A DNA stretch of 48,949 nt from Syntrophobacter sp. SbD1 (GTDB lineage: Bacteria > Desulfobacterota > Syntrophobacteria > Syntrophobacterales > Syntrophobacteraceae), in contig OMOE01000129.1 in the NCBI GenBank assembly GCA_900290365.1, forward strand, positions 1-48,949, in the 5' to 3' direction. Positions 8,720 to 16,788 of the stretch are shown in pieces (the stretch's first letter is position 1; the number at the start of each line of letters is the position of its first letter). Below the pieces are notes generated by a model. It was not told the DNA's origin, ran no database searches, and saw only the letters and a list, made by a program, of their open reading frames with translations. The position numbers were made by a program, and so were the translations under genes.

Positions 8720-10273
8720 TCAACGCGTTAAAGGCGGGCATTTGATGAGCCTGCACCGTTGAGCTATCTCATTGTAGCCACCTTGATGATCTCGCTGCAG
8801 GTGAAAATTTAACCACGACGAGGTTTGGTTCAATTCCCACATGCGCGGAGGGACGCATCCTTCGCACATCTGGCGGGTCCGCTTCGCATTGACCAAACGT
8901 CGATAGGCGCGGTCCCAAACACAGGGCCGTTCCGGGAATACCTCACAATAGCCGTCCCTGCTGCCGCCGCACGCGCCATTGCGGATGTGTTTGGCACACT
9001 GAGATTCCGGGCACAAAAAACCAACATGCTGAACAGCGCAGTCACCGCACTTCTGGCATTCAAGGAACACGCGCTTGGGTATATCTTCGGCCAGGTGCAT
9101 CAATAGCTGACCGCCCGGCATGGCGTCGACCTGTTTAGAAAGTTTGCGATATATGGACCCCAGGGGGTGGCGATGGTCAAAAAACGTGCTGTGGACCCGT
9201 CTTAAGAGTGAATATCGCAAGCGCTCCAGCAGGCCGATCCGGGGCGGATGAAGGCCGAAGACGGGTGTTTCCGGTCCAACCTCGGATTGAGGAGGAAAGA
9301 CATAGAATCCACCTGGTAGAGGAAAGTCAAAATCGGCCAGGAACTCCTTCCACTGGTCCTCAATAACCGCCAGGCGATCAAGAATGCTGCCCACCATATC
9401 GAAACTGCGATGGATCCCGCCAATGTGGATCCCGGAATATCCGAGTCCCTTGAGAACGGCCGCCAGCCGCGCAGCACGTTCTATCGCCGCTTGACGGCCC
9501 GAGGCCGCATCGCGCCACTCATCCTGAACGCGTTGCAGAAGCGCTTCGGTAACCACTGCACCGGGCACTTTGCCGGCATTGATGATGCCTGCCACTTTGG
9601 GGGTCAGCACGTAGACCGACCCCAAACTGGGTAGAGTGATGCCCATAGCCTTTTGAATTTGAATCAATTCCTTGAACTTCCGGGCATCATACCCCAGTTG
9701 GGTGATGACAAATTGAGCGCCGGCAGCCGCTTTGCGGCCCAGTTTAGCGTATTGGGCAAAGCACTCGCCTTCGGTGCGCTTAAAAGGCGAGACCGCACAG
9801 CCGGTAAAGAAACCCTCGGGGTCGCCGGATGCATTAATGCGCTCGCTCAGCAACCCTAGCATGATCTGCAGTTGCACCGAATCGAGGTCGAAAACCGGGG
9901 CCCCCTGGCCGCCGAACCCTCTGCCGGAATAGTCCCCGTTTAAAGCCAGAATATTCTTTATGCCCATCATGGCGAGCTGCAGCGCGCGACTCTCCATGCC
10001 CACCCGATTCATATCCCGGCAGGTAAAATGGACAATGACATCCATGCCGATTTCGAAAATATTGTGGCCCAAAACATCAGGACTAAGAGACGGATTGCCG
10101 CCCGGATTGTCGGTGATAGAAACAGCGGATACGCGTCCATCGTCAAAAGCGTCCCGGGCAATGCCCACGACGCTGTCCACGGCTCGGCCGGAGGCCTCCC
10201 GCCCCGGCACCAGTTCCAGCGTGACCACAAAATGGTCAGGATCGGTAAGGTCTAATTGGAAAACACGCAGCAT
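8720..10273 (-). CDS. Methylenetetrahydrofolate reductase fused to a MetV-like Cys-rich domain
   Basis: A 517-residue protein from the ATG at 10273 (AGGGA upstream; an in-frame start at 10402 lacks a signal and adds an unlikely leader). Residues about 1-310 form the MTHFR TIM barrel: FVVTLELVPGR, SITDNPGG, HFTCRDMNR, LALNGDYSG, QLGYD and GIHIGGI. The C-terminal part is the MTHFR C-terminal (MetV-like) domain with Cys clusters CQKCGDC, CPESQC and GACGG. In acetogens MetF works with a separate MetV of this type in the methyl branch of the Wood-Ljungdahl pathway. Here both are in one chain, consistent with C1 metabolism in a strict anaerobe. The electron donor cannot be read from the sequence. 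Confidence 0.9.
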   Translation of the reverse strand: MLRVFQLDLTDPDHFVVTLELVPGREASGRAVDSVVGIARDAFDDGRVSAVSITDNPGGNPSLSPDVLGHNIFEIGMDVIVHFTCRDMNRVGMESRALQLAMMGIKNILALNGDYSGRGFGGQGAPVFDLDSVQLQIMLGLLSERINASGDPEGFFTGCAVSPFKRTEGECFAQYAKLGRKAAAGAQFVITQLGYDARKFKELIQIQKAMGITLPSLGSVYVLTPKVAGIINAGKVPGAVVTEALLQRVQDEWRDAASGRQAAIERAARLAAVLKGLGYSGIHIGGIHRSFDMVGSILDRLAVIEDQWKEFLADFDFPLPGGFYVFPPQSEVGPETPVFGLHPPRIGLLERLRYSLLRRVHSTFFDHRHPLGSIYRKLSKQVDAMPGGQLLMHLAEDIPKRVFLECQKCGDCAVQHVGFLCPESQCAKHIRNGACGGSRDGYCEVFPERPCVWDRAYRRLVNAKRTRQMCEGCVPPRMWELNQTSSWLNFHLQRDHQGGYNEIAQRCRLIKCPPLTR

Positions 10274-10428
10274 GTCGATATCCCTAACCCGGACAAGCCG
10301 GAACCAAAAAAAGGTCACGAAGAGCACGATCGACAACCCGGCCGCATTCCGCAGATCTGTACGAGGGGCCACGGTCGATCTTGAGAAGACACGAAGAATC
10401 ACGGAGAAAGATAACTTTAATCACCGCA

Positions 10429-10470
10429 TCAGCATTTAACCAGCCTGTCCAAACACCGGCCGCACTGCCG
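10429..10470 (-). pseudogene. Archaemetzincin C-terminal fragment
   Basis: The minus strand reads RQCGRCLDRLVKC and stop. This matches the end of the intact archaemetzincin at 12298-12813 (RLCGQCSDRLVKC), including the CXXC metal-binding pair, and DNA identity extends past the stop (gcatcagcattt). Only about 42 bp remain. It is either the end of a lost second copy or a transposed fragment. Confidence 0.6.
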
Positions 10471-10490
10471 CAACCAAAAACTAAAGACTT

Positions 10491-10571
10491 AGACAGGAGG
10501 ATTAACAGGATTTACAGGATTAAAACAAAAGACAAAGAACTGGACAGGATTTACAGGATTTACAGGATTAA
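10491..10571. repeat. Short tandem repeats based on acaggattt
   Basis: Five imperfect units of the type (t)acaggatt(t) occur in two blocks, around 10506-10522 and 10543-10570. This resembles dispersed tandem repeats that are common between genes in deltaproteobacteria. No coding function is seen. Confidence 0.75.
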
Positions 10572-10602
10572 AAACGAAGAAATCTTGACAAGATTTCTGC
10601 CT

Positions 10603-10741
10603 AATACCAAGTTGCGTTCAAGACGGGTGCTTGGAGTCAAGGGGCAGGGACGGTTTTCCCCCTCTCCCGCTCGGGAGAGGGCCGGGGTGAGGGCATATCC
10701 CAGGGCATATCCCTGTTCCGTCTTGAACGCAAATTGGTATA
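10603..10741. repeat. MITE-like element with 24-bp inverted ends
   Basis: The left end aataccaagttgcgttcaag (continuing acgg) is matched by an inverted right end at 10718-10741 with two mismatches. Between them lies a GC-rich palindromic core (ccctctcccgctcgggagag). About 139 bp, no open frame, so a non-autonomous mobile element is likely. I could not define a target-site duplication with confidence. Confidence 0.65.
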
Positions 10742-10810
10742 AGTTATTGTTTCCCCAGCGCTCTCTGCGGTGAATCGCTTTTAGTCTTTTGGTTGCGGAT
10801 TGTCCGGGTT

Positions 10811-10868
10811 AGGTAACTGAAGTGATGCATATCTGATTTCTTATTTGAGCGCTTATGGGGATAAACCC
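10811..10868. repeat. Dispersed repeat family with core gcgcttatggggataaaccc, copy 1
   Basis: The sequence from aggtaactgaagt to ggggataaaccc recurs with few changes at 21262-21318. Shorter or inverted relatives occur at 20941-20976 and 41796-41826, and the cccgcccctacggcgcc extension appears at 21320 and 31683. It is an intergenic repeat family of this genome. Confidence 0.75.
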
Positions 10869-10890
10869 GGGCCGAGTCCAATGTGGCCCC

Positions 10891-11253
10891 TTATGCTTCC
10901 TCCCTATACAGCGGTCTTATCCTGACCCTTCCGGTATCAACCGTAATGATAGCCCCTGAGCGTAGCTCATCTTCATAACGGGCAAGCACCCGCACGGCCA
11001 CGATTCCTTGCTGCCTGGCCGGGAAAAGTGCGAGTCTCATAATTCCTGAATGGGGAGTTCTGTGGACAATGGCGAGTTCACCGAAATCTTTATCCAGCGT
11101 TATGAGCACACGACCTTCGCTGTGCGCTCTGGCAAGAATCTCTTCATCACCGGGATCTTCTTCCCATTCCCCGGTCCATTTGACATCATGGCCTGCAGAT
11201 TGAAGTTCCTTAACCGCCCCACCCCAAACGCAAGTATCCAAAAGGACTTTCAC
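10891..11253 (-). CDS. DUF5615 PIN-like toxin
   Basis: A 120-residue PIN-like protein. Acidic residues expected of the nuclease fold are in VLLDTCV (start), DPGDEEIL (middle) and LITLDKDFGELA. DUF5615 proteins are predicted RNases paired with DUF433 antitoxins. Its start overlaps the upstream DUF433 gene by 4 bp, the standard arrangement for this type II pair. At the N-terminus the usual Asn after LLD is Thr, and the order of motifs is normal, so I see no sign of inactivation. Confidence 0.87.
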   Translation of the reverse strand: MKVLLDTCVWGGAVKELQSAGHDVKWTGEWEEDPGDEEILARAHSEGRVLITLDKDFGELAIVHRTPHSGIMRLALFPARQQGIVAVRVLARYEDELRSGAIITVDTGRVRIRPLYREEA

Positions 11254-11501
11254 GTTCCAGTCTCCAGAAGGAGCGGCTCAATTCTTTCATGCCCGACGAG
11301 CCTGCGGGCATAGACCAGACAGGCTTGGATGTCTTCCGGCTCAAGCCACGGATATCCTGAAAGGATGATTTCTGGATTGTCGCCTGCTGCAAGCATCCCA
11401 AGAATATGCTCCACTGCAAGCCGCCGTCCCCTTATGATCGGTTTCCCACCGAATATTTTGGGGTTTACCGTAATCCGTTCAAGAAGTTTGCTTTCATCCA
11501 T
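11250..11501 (-). CDS. DUF433 antitoxin
   Basis: An 83-residue DUF433 protein with the signature GGKPIIRGRRLAVEHIL, then SGYPWLEPEDIQACLVYA. The domain has a helix-turn-helix-like fold and is taken to bind DNA and neutralise the DUF5615 partner encoded next. It is the first gene of the two-gene operon, with a 4-bp overlap to the toxin. No clear operator palindrome was found upstream. Confidence 0.88.
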   Translation of the reverse strand: MDESKLLERITVNPKIFGGKPIIRGRRLAVEHILGMLAAGDNPEIILSGYPWLEPEDIQACLVYARRLVGHERIEPLLLETGT

Positions 11502-11966
11502 GGTTTCATCTCACGGTTATGTTAAGGCGTAACTGTTCATCCCAATACTTTACATCTTGTACTATCGCAGAATACAGGCTCAATGTGAAGGGAAATGGTC
11601 GAAGATTCATGGGTGTTGCCAAAGCACAAGGGTTTGAGACCCTGATCGGCAGAAACTAACTAAATATGCTGTGTTGCATGGAATCAGAATAAACGGTCAG
11701 TCAACAAATATCATTGAGAAGGGGCCAGGCACCCTCTTTTCCGGCATCTGAGCGTCCCGTCTTTTTGGTCGTACTTCTATAGAAATGATCTATCAGTACC
11801 TGGCCGAGGGACCCTTCATTGAACAAAGCTTTCTCATCGGAATAGTGAAGCGAGCAATCTATGGTTTCAGGGTGTTCCGCAGGCATATGAATAACTGCTT
11901 AAAACTTAAAACTGACAACTGCCCAGCCATGGTGATGGTCGTTCGTATTAAAAATCCTTTTGCGTG

Positions 11967-12045
11967 AGCCTTTTGCAAAATGTCCTGGATCTACTTTGCG
12001 GGCTTCCAGCCCGCAAACCCTTTAAAATGGAGTTTTACAAAAGGC
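11967..12045. repeat. Inverted-repeat element with central hairpin
   Basis: Ends agccttttgcaaaatgtcc and ggagttttacaaaaggct are inverted copies with about three mismatches. In the centre is a perfect 9-bp hairpin, TTTGCGGGC-TTCCA-GCCCGCAAA (11995-12017). At 79 bp and without an open frame, it is probably a small non-autonomous repeat. Confidence 0.6.
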
Positions 12046-12090
12046 TGGCGCGATACGAAGAGCGCCGCCGTGGAAGACGGCGCTACCATT

Positions 12091-12141
12091 CCGGCTCAAG
12101 AGCAGTGCAGGAATGATGGACTGCGGTTCGGGCGGACCTTC
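12091..12141. repeat. Dispersed 51-bp repeat, copy 2
   Basis: Partner of 6674-6724 (about 43 of 51 positions shared). It follows a GC-rich palindrome around 12060-12087 (gagcgccgccgtggaagacg and onward). Confidence 0.7.
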
Positions 12142-12217
12142 CAATGACAGAGATTTTCATACTACTACGCTCAATTCCCCGTGAATCACTTTATCCGTGA
12201 TCATCCGTGGCATCCGT

Positions 12218-12265
12218 AGTTCGCAGTTCGCAGTTCGCAGTTCGCAGTTCGCAGTTCGCAGTTCG
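12218..12265. repeat. Heptamer tandem array (agttcgc)
   Basis: Nearly seven perfect copies of the 7-mer agttcgc lie 30 bp from the archaemetzincin stop codon. The unit length is not a multiple of three and no frame crosses it, so it is an intergenic variable-number repeat. Confidence 0.9.
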
Positions 12266-12297
12266 TGGTGATCGGTTGCAATCCCTCAATCCCCGCA

Positions 12298-12813
12298 TCA
12301 GCATTTCACCAGCCTATCCGAACATTGGCCGCACAGCCGGCTACTTTTGTAATCGATTTCTTCCACATAGGTAGACGATCTCATGACGCATTCCGGATTA
12401 TGGCAGTGGAAGAGGCCGAAGGTGTGGCCCAACTCATGGACGGCTTCTTTGAGTAGGCGCTCCTGCAGGAGAGCAGGATTTTGCGCAAGACCGTAAAATC
12501 GGTTGTCCAGGCGGTAAGAGCTGACAATGGCGCACTGGCCGTTCAAGCGCGCCTCACCGAAGACGAAGGTCAGCACGGGAATAAAGAGGTCCAATCCGGT
12601 GACCGCGAGCACTTTGCAAACCGATAGCGGCCGGTCTTGTTCCAACCTTTTGACCATTGCGGAAGAGTTGTACTGGTTCCTCTGTTGATCCAGGAAGGCG
12701 CGACAATCGAACTCACATGGCGAAACGGCCACTTCCGTACGGAACCGGGCTTCAAGTTGATCGCTCAAGGGCTTTATTTCGCCGGCAAAATCAATAGTGA
12801 GAAGCAGAATCAT
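12298..12813 (-). CDS. amzA: Archaemetzincin-family zinc metalloprotease
   Basis: A 171-residue protein with the full archaemetzincin signature. HELGHTFGLFH (126-136) supplies the three zinc-binding His residues and the catalytic Glu. Cys137, Cys142, Met144 (the Met-turn residue), Cys161 and Cys164 form the second, structural metal site. No signal peptide or membrane segment is seen, so it should be cytoplasmic. It is transcribed in the same direction as the sigma-54 regulator 53 bp upstream and may be read from the same transcript. Physiological substrates of bacterial archaemetzincins are unknown. A 42-bp copy of its 3' end lies at 10429-10470. Confidence 0.9.
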   Translation of the reverse strand: MILLLTIDFAGEIKPLSDQLEARFRTEVAVSPCEFDCRAFLDQQRNQYNSSAMVKRLEQDRPLSVCKVLAVTGLDLFIPVLTFVFGEARLNGQCAIVSSYRLDNRFYGLAQNPALLQERLLKEAVHELGHTFGLFHCHNPECVMRSSTYVEEIDYKSSRLCGQCSDRLVKC

Positions 12814-12866
12814 CGGGAGTATTCAGCTCTTGAGAATTAGCAGCATATTAGACCCAACCCAAGGGC

Positions 12867-14213
12867 TTAATAGCTTAGGCAATATTTTTTGATTTTGTTG
12901 TAAACAGTGGCCCTGTCGACTTCGAGCAGCTGCGCGGCCAGCGAAACGTTACCCCTGGTCCTGTCCAAGGCGAGTTGAATGTGACGTTTTTCAACTTCCG
13001 CAAGGGGCAGCACCTCTTCGGCCTCTAGAGAGGAACGCCAGTTGACGGGACAAGGGAGGTCATCCATAGATATCAAAGGAGGCTTTCCCACCACAACGGC
13101 CCTTTCTATCGCGTTTTGGAGTTCCCTGACATTTCCGGGCCAGGGCTGCTGTTTAAGCCATTCCATGGTGTGGGGGGCAACGCCTGTAAAGGGCTTGTTC
13201 ATGGCTGTGCCGAATTTGCGCACAAAATGATTTACAAGCAGCGGAATGTCGGAAGCCCTCTCTTTGAGTGTGGGCAATTGTATGTTGAAAACATTCAACC
13301 GGTAGTAAAGATCTTCTCTAAAAGACCCCTCTTTGACCGCCTCTTCCAGGTTCCTGTTTGTAGCGGAAATGATCCGGAAATCCGCTTCTACGACCTGGTT
13401 GCCGCCAAGCCGAGTGAACCTCTTCGTTTCGATCACGCGCAGCAAGTCCATCTGGGTCTTTGAACCGATGTTGCCGATTTCGTCGAAGAAAATGGCGCCT
13501 TTGTGCGCCAGTTCGAGCTTGCCCTTGCGTCGATACTGAGCGCCGGTGAAGGCCCCCCGTTCGTGGCCGAAGAGTTCGCTTTCCACCAGCGTGTCGGTCA
13601 TGGCGCCGCAATTTATCGTAATAAGCGGGAAATACTTTCGTTTACTGTTGAAGTGGATGGCCCTTGCGACAAGTTCCTTTCCCGTGCCTGAAGCCCCCTG
13701 GATCATAGCCGTAACGTCTGTCTGGGCTACGGTCTGAATGACTTTGAGCATCTCCTGTATCCGCGGGCTTTCGCCAACGATCTCATCGACGGAGATCAGG
13801 GAACTGATTTCTTCCTTGAGGCTCAGGTTTTCACGGATGAGCCGGCGCTGTTCGATCGCATTACGCACGAGCCTGCTCAGGTCGTCCGGGTCGACCGGCT
13901 TGGTGATGTAATCATAGGCGCCCTGTTTGAGCGCCTGAATTGCGGTGTCCACGGTGGCATAGGCAGTCATAATTATGATTGTAAGCTGGCCGTCTATTTC
14001 CCTTAGACGCTTTTGAAGCTCGATCCCGTCCATTCCGGGCATCTTGACGTCGAGCAGTACAATATCGAAGCTTGAATCGCGCAGTTTATCCAGAGCTTCC
14101 GCCGCCCCGCCCGCTGTCTCGACACGGTAGCCCTCCGGCATGAACCAATGCATGAGAGACTCGCGCACCGAGGTCTCATCGTCCACAATAAGCATTGACA
14201 CCTGATCTGGCAT
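12867..14213 (-). CDS. NtrC-type sigma-54 response regulator
   Basis: A 448-residue protein with a receiver domain (phospho-acceptor Asp55 in LLDVKMPGMDG), an AAA+ domain with Walker A GASGTGKE (173-180) and the sigma-54 contact loop GAFTGA (220-225), and a Fis-type helix-turn-helix at the end (GNVSLAAQLLEVDRATVYNK). It is the last gene of the run that starts with the STAS membrane protein, 42 bp after the haem-motif histidine kinase, its likely partner. It should activate sigma-54 promoters in response to whatever the kinase senses. No -24/-12 element was recognised in the neighbouring gaps. Confidence 0.94.
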   Translation of the reverse strand: MPDQVSMLIVDDETSVRESLMHWFMPEGYRVETAGGAAEALDKLRDSSFDIVLLDVKMPGMDGIELQKRLREIDGQLTIIIMTAYATVDTAIQALKQGAYDYITKPVDPDDLSRLVRNAIEQRRLIRENLSLKEEISSLISVDEIVGESPRIQEMLKVIQTVAQTDVTAMIQGASGTGKELVARAIHFNSKRKYFPLITINCGAMTDTLVESELFGHERGAFTGAQYRRKGKLELAHKGAIFFDEIGNIGSKTQMDLLRVIETKRFTRLGGNQVVEADFRIISATNRNLEEAVKEGSFREDLYYRLNVFNIQLPTLKERASDIPLLVNHFVRKFGTAMNKPFTGVAPHTMEWLKQQPWPGNVRELQNAIERAVVVGKPPLISMDDLPCPVNWRSSLEAEEVLPLAEVEKRHIQLALDRTRGNVSLAAQLLEVDRATVYNKIKKYCLSY

Positions 14214-14255
14214 TTCTTCTCAATCCCCGCCTTCGGCAAGTGAAGTAAAAAAACT

Positions 14256-15821
14256 CTATAGAATCGATTCCTTATCTCCACCCGGCTTTAGCTGTCTTGG
14301 GAATGTAAGAACAAACGCAGTTCCCCGCCCGGGTTCGGATTCGACTTCGATTTTGCCCTGGTGTCTCAGCATTATGCCGTAAACTACGGATAAACCAAGG
14401 CCCGCGCTATGACTGTTTTCCTTTGTCGTGAAGAACGGCTCGAATATGCTCGACCGGATTTGCTCCCCCCTGCCGTTATCACAGACACTGACACGCAGGC
14501 AGTCCTGGCCGGGCACATCTGCGGTCTCCACGCTAAGTGCGCCGCCTCGAGGCATTGCTTCCACGGCGTTCATGAAAAGTGCGATCAGCACTTGCACCAC
14601 CTGGTTTGCATTGCCGACGAAGTTCGGGTCCACGGCCTCCAGCCTGATTGTAGTGCTGATACCATTTATTTCGAAATGGTGGTTGGTTATTGCAAGGCTC
14701 TTTTCAATAAGATTGTGCATGTCGATCTTTTCCATGACCGATTCGGAACTTCTGGAAAAACGGAGCAGATTCTTAACGATGTTTCCACACCGTTTGATCT
14801 CACTTATGGCTGCGTCTGCATAGCCCGAAATTTTTTGTTTTTCTTCCTCCGTCATGGCGCTGGCAGCGGTCTGACGGGAAATCAGCTTGGCGTAAGTCAG
14901 AATTCCGCCCAGAGGATTATTGATTTCATGAGCAACAGTGGACGCAAGCTCACCCATTGAGGCCATTTTGGCCACCTGGACCATCTTTTTGGACAGCGCA
15001 ATGTTTTCAGCTTCCGCCTTTTTCAGGCTGGACACCATACTGTTAAAAGACTCCGCCAGGTCCGATATTTCATCGTTGCCGTCGACCTTGATGCTGAAGT
15101 CCAGATTGCCTTTCTTGACCTCGAGCGGTCCCTCGGCAAGCTTGATCACCCGCCTGTGCACCATCCTCAGGATGAAAAGGCCTGCAAAAAATTCGATTAC
15201 CAGAATAGCGCCTATCGAGTAAAGAATCATCAGGTTGCGGGTGGCAAGAATCTTGTCGTCCAATTGAGCAAGGTCGAACTGGGAATCGAGCACGCCCAGC
15301 ACCTTCTGTTCGGAGGCCGGCAAATGGCAGCCGGGCGCCGCGCAGGCGGACTCATTTCGAATTGACTTTAAAGACCCCAGGACACGGTGGCCTCCCGGGG
15401 AGGTAAAAATTCGAGACCTGTTGGCTTCCGGAATAAATTCAATGGGCTTTTCGCCGCTATGGCACACGATGCATTGTTCGGCCTTGACGTCCACCTTTTG
15501 TCCGATTTCACCGGGGACGGTGCTGAAAATGATGCTGCCTTTCCTGCCGTAAATTCTTATGCCTTCGATTCCGGGCTCTCTGCCCAGGAGGTCGATCGTC
15601 TGTTCGACCTCTTTCAAGTTGTTGAACAACATATTCCGGTGCAGCGACAGCGCCCGCAAAAGCAGCTCGTTGGTGCGTTTGCCCGCCAGGCTTATTTCCT
15701 CCATCGCGAACTGCCTGTTGGCCCGGATAATGACTGTTGTCAGGGAAATGAAAACAACTGCGCTGACAAACAAGAGCAGGCAAAAAAGCCTGAAAGCGAG
15801 TGAATTGGAAATATTGCGCAC
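14256..15821 (-). CDS. Membrane histidine kinase with periplasmic c-type haem motifs
   Basis: A 521-residue kinase. Membrane segment 1 is about 9-33 and segment 2 about 195-220. The extracytoplasmic domain between them carries CIVCH (117-121), a classic haem c site, and CAAPGCH (160-166), a CX4CH variant. Then come a HAMP domain (about 215-270), HisKA with His298 (GELASTVAHEINNP), and a HATPase domain with DNGRG and a GLGLSV box; its G1 glycine context (DNGRGEQI) is slightly unusual. The haem sites suggest sensing of redox state or a small ligand outside the membrane. The gene lies between the UspA-like gene and the sigma-54 regulator, so a redox-responsive operon is plausible. Haem attachment is inferred from motifs only. 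Confidence 0.92.
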   Translation of the reverse strand: MRNISNSLAFRLFCLLLFVSAVVFISLTTVIIRANRQFAMEEISLAGKRTNELLLRALSLHRNMLFNNLKEVEQTIDLLGREPGIEGIRIYGRKGSIIFSTVPGEIGQKVDVKAEQCIVCHSGEKPIEFIPEANRSRIFTSPGGHRVLGSLKSIRNESACAAPGCHLPASEQKVLGVLDSQFDLAQLDDKILATRNLMILYSIGAILVIEFFAGLFILRMVHRRVIKLAEGPLEVKKGNLDFSIKVDGNDEISDLAESFNSMVSSLKKAEAENIALSKKMVQVAKMASMGELASTVAHEINNPLGGILTYAKLISRQTAASAMTEEEKQKISGYADAAISEIKRCGNIVKNLLRFSRSSESVMEKIDMHNLIEKSLAITNHHFEINGISTTIRLEAVDPNFVGNANQVVQVLIALFMNAVEAMPRGGALSVETADVPGQDCLRVSVCDNGRGEQIRSSIFEPFFTTKENSHSAGLGLSVVYGIMLRHQGKIEVESEPGRGTAFVLTFPRQLKPGGDKESIL

Positions 15822-15867
15822 AACCTTTTCCTAGTGTTTTGCGGAATGCTCGAATTGTAGACCAATA

Positions 15868-16788
15868 CTACCTCCTTTTCAAATATAGCAACATATTAGT
15901 CAACAATTCCCTGAAAAGGCCCGCAATTTTTCCCGGCCCGGTGCGCACCACCAATACGGGAAGTTGAGCGCGGTTGACGATCTCTCGAGTTACGTCACCC
16001 ATCACATACCTGTAGAGTTTTTGTTCGGCGGGAGCGGAACCGGACACCACCAGATCGTAATCGCCTGTTTGCAGCTCTTTTAGCAACTCCGGCACTACCA
16101 ATCCATGCCGCAGTCTTATCTCGCCAAAAACGCCGAGCCGCTCCAACAAATTTTTCTGATACCGCAGGGCCCTGCCAAGCTTTGAATTCGATGCCAGCAG
16201 GCGGTCGGCATTTTCCTCGAACGCCATCAGGTCCGCATACACAGCGGGGGGCTCCTGCATAACATGAAATAAATTAACGGCCGCATGGATGCACCGGGCG
16301 AGCTTTCCGGCGAATTCCACAGCCTTGTTGGTATGAGAGTCGCCACTTGTGCAAAGGAGAATTCTACGCAGTTCGGGAGCGCTGCAAAAGACCACCAGCA
16401 CCGGAGGTTCCACCGACTCGATAATTCTATGGGCACTGCCGGCCTGTGCGGATAACCACCAGGGGGCGATAAGGCTTAGCATTTTCCCTTTGCATAGTGC
16501 GCCAAGCACCACCAGGTCATACTGATTCTCAGTGGTGTGGTTGATGATTTCGCGCACCGGGTCCCCTACCCTTGTGAACGCCTTGACACTGATTTGGCGC
16601 TCCCTGAAAATATCCTGCGCGCGCACGACGGCTTGAGTCAGCGCACTCTCGCGCCGGGCCCTCGAGGTGATTGCCAGCACCGACGGTTCAGCCCGGCAGG
16701 CGACCGTGATCTGCGCACCGAATCGCAGCGCGGCTTCCCACTGGATGGAATCGTCGATGCAAAAAAGTATCTTCATTTCTTCCGCCAT
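15868..16788 (-). CDS. Tandem-domain universal stress protein
   Basis: 306 residues with two UspA domains, about 1-135 and 142-292. The first begins MKILFCIDDS and contains YDLVVLGALCKG; the second begins RRILLCTSGDSHTNKAVEF and contains YDLVVSGSAPAEQ, then MGDVTREIVNRAQLPVLVV, the usual nucleotide-loop region. A basic C-terminal tail follows. Its ATG overlaps the TAA of the upstream TauE gene by one base (TAATG), so translation is probably coupled. Double Usp proteins often bind ATP and are induced by stress or energy limitation. The first domain has a Trp-rich insert (IAPWWLSAQAG) that is not typical. Confidence 0.88.
   Translation of the reverse strand: MAEEMKILFCIDDSIQWEAALRFGAQITVACRAEPSVLAITSRARRESALTQAVVRAQDIFRERQISVKAFTRVGDPVREIINHTTENQYDLVVLGALCKGKMLSLIAPWWLSAQAGSAHRIIESVEPPVLVVFCSAPELRRILLCTSGDSHTNKAVEFAGKLARCIHAAVNLFHVMQEPPAVYADLMAFEENADRLLASNSKLGRALRYQKNLLERLGVFGEIRLRHGLVVPELLKELQTGDYDLVVSGSAPAEQKLYRYVMGDVTREIVNRAQLPVLVVRTGPGKIAGLFRELLTNMLLYLKRR

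Larger units (their letters stand above)
11502..12297. other. Repeat-rich interval with no convincing gene
   Basis: A plus-strand stretch at about 11563-11656 reads VKGNGRRFMGVAKAQGFETL and ends IGRN before TAA. It looks coding but has no upstream part, so it may be a remnant. A 61-codon minus frame at 11701-11886 has no family resemblance or ribosome binding site. The rest holds an inverted-repeat element, a copy of the 51-bp repeat and a heptamer tandem array, listed separately. Confidence 0.6.

Noticed and set aside
12218..12265. CRISPR-like array
   Set aside because: The units are 7 bp with no spacers, so this is a simple tandem repeat. No array with regular spacers or cas genes was seen in the window.
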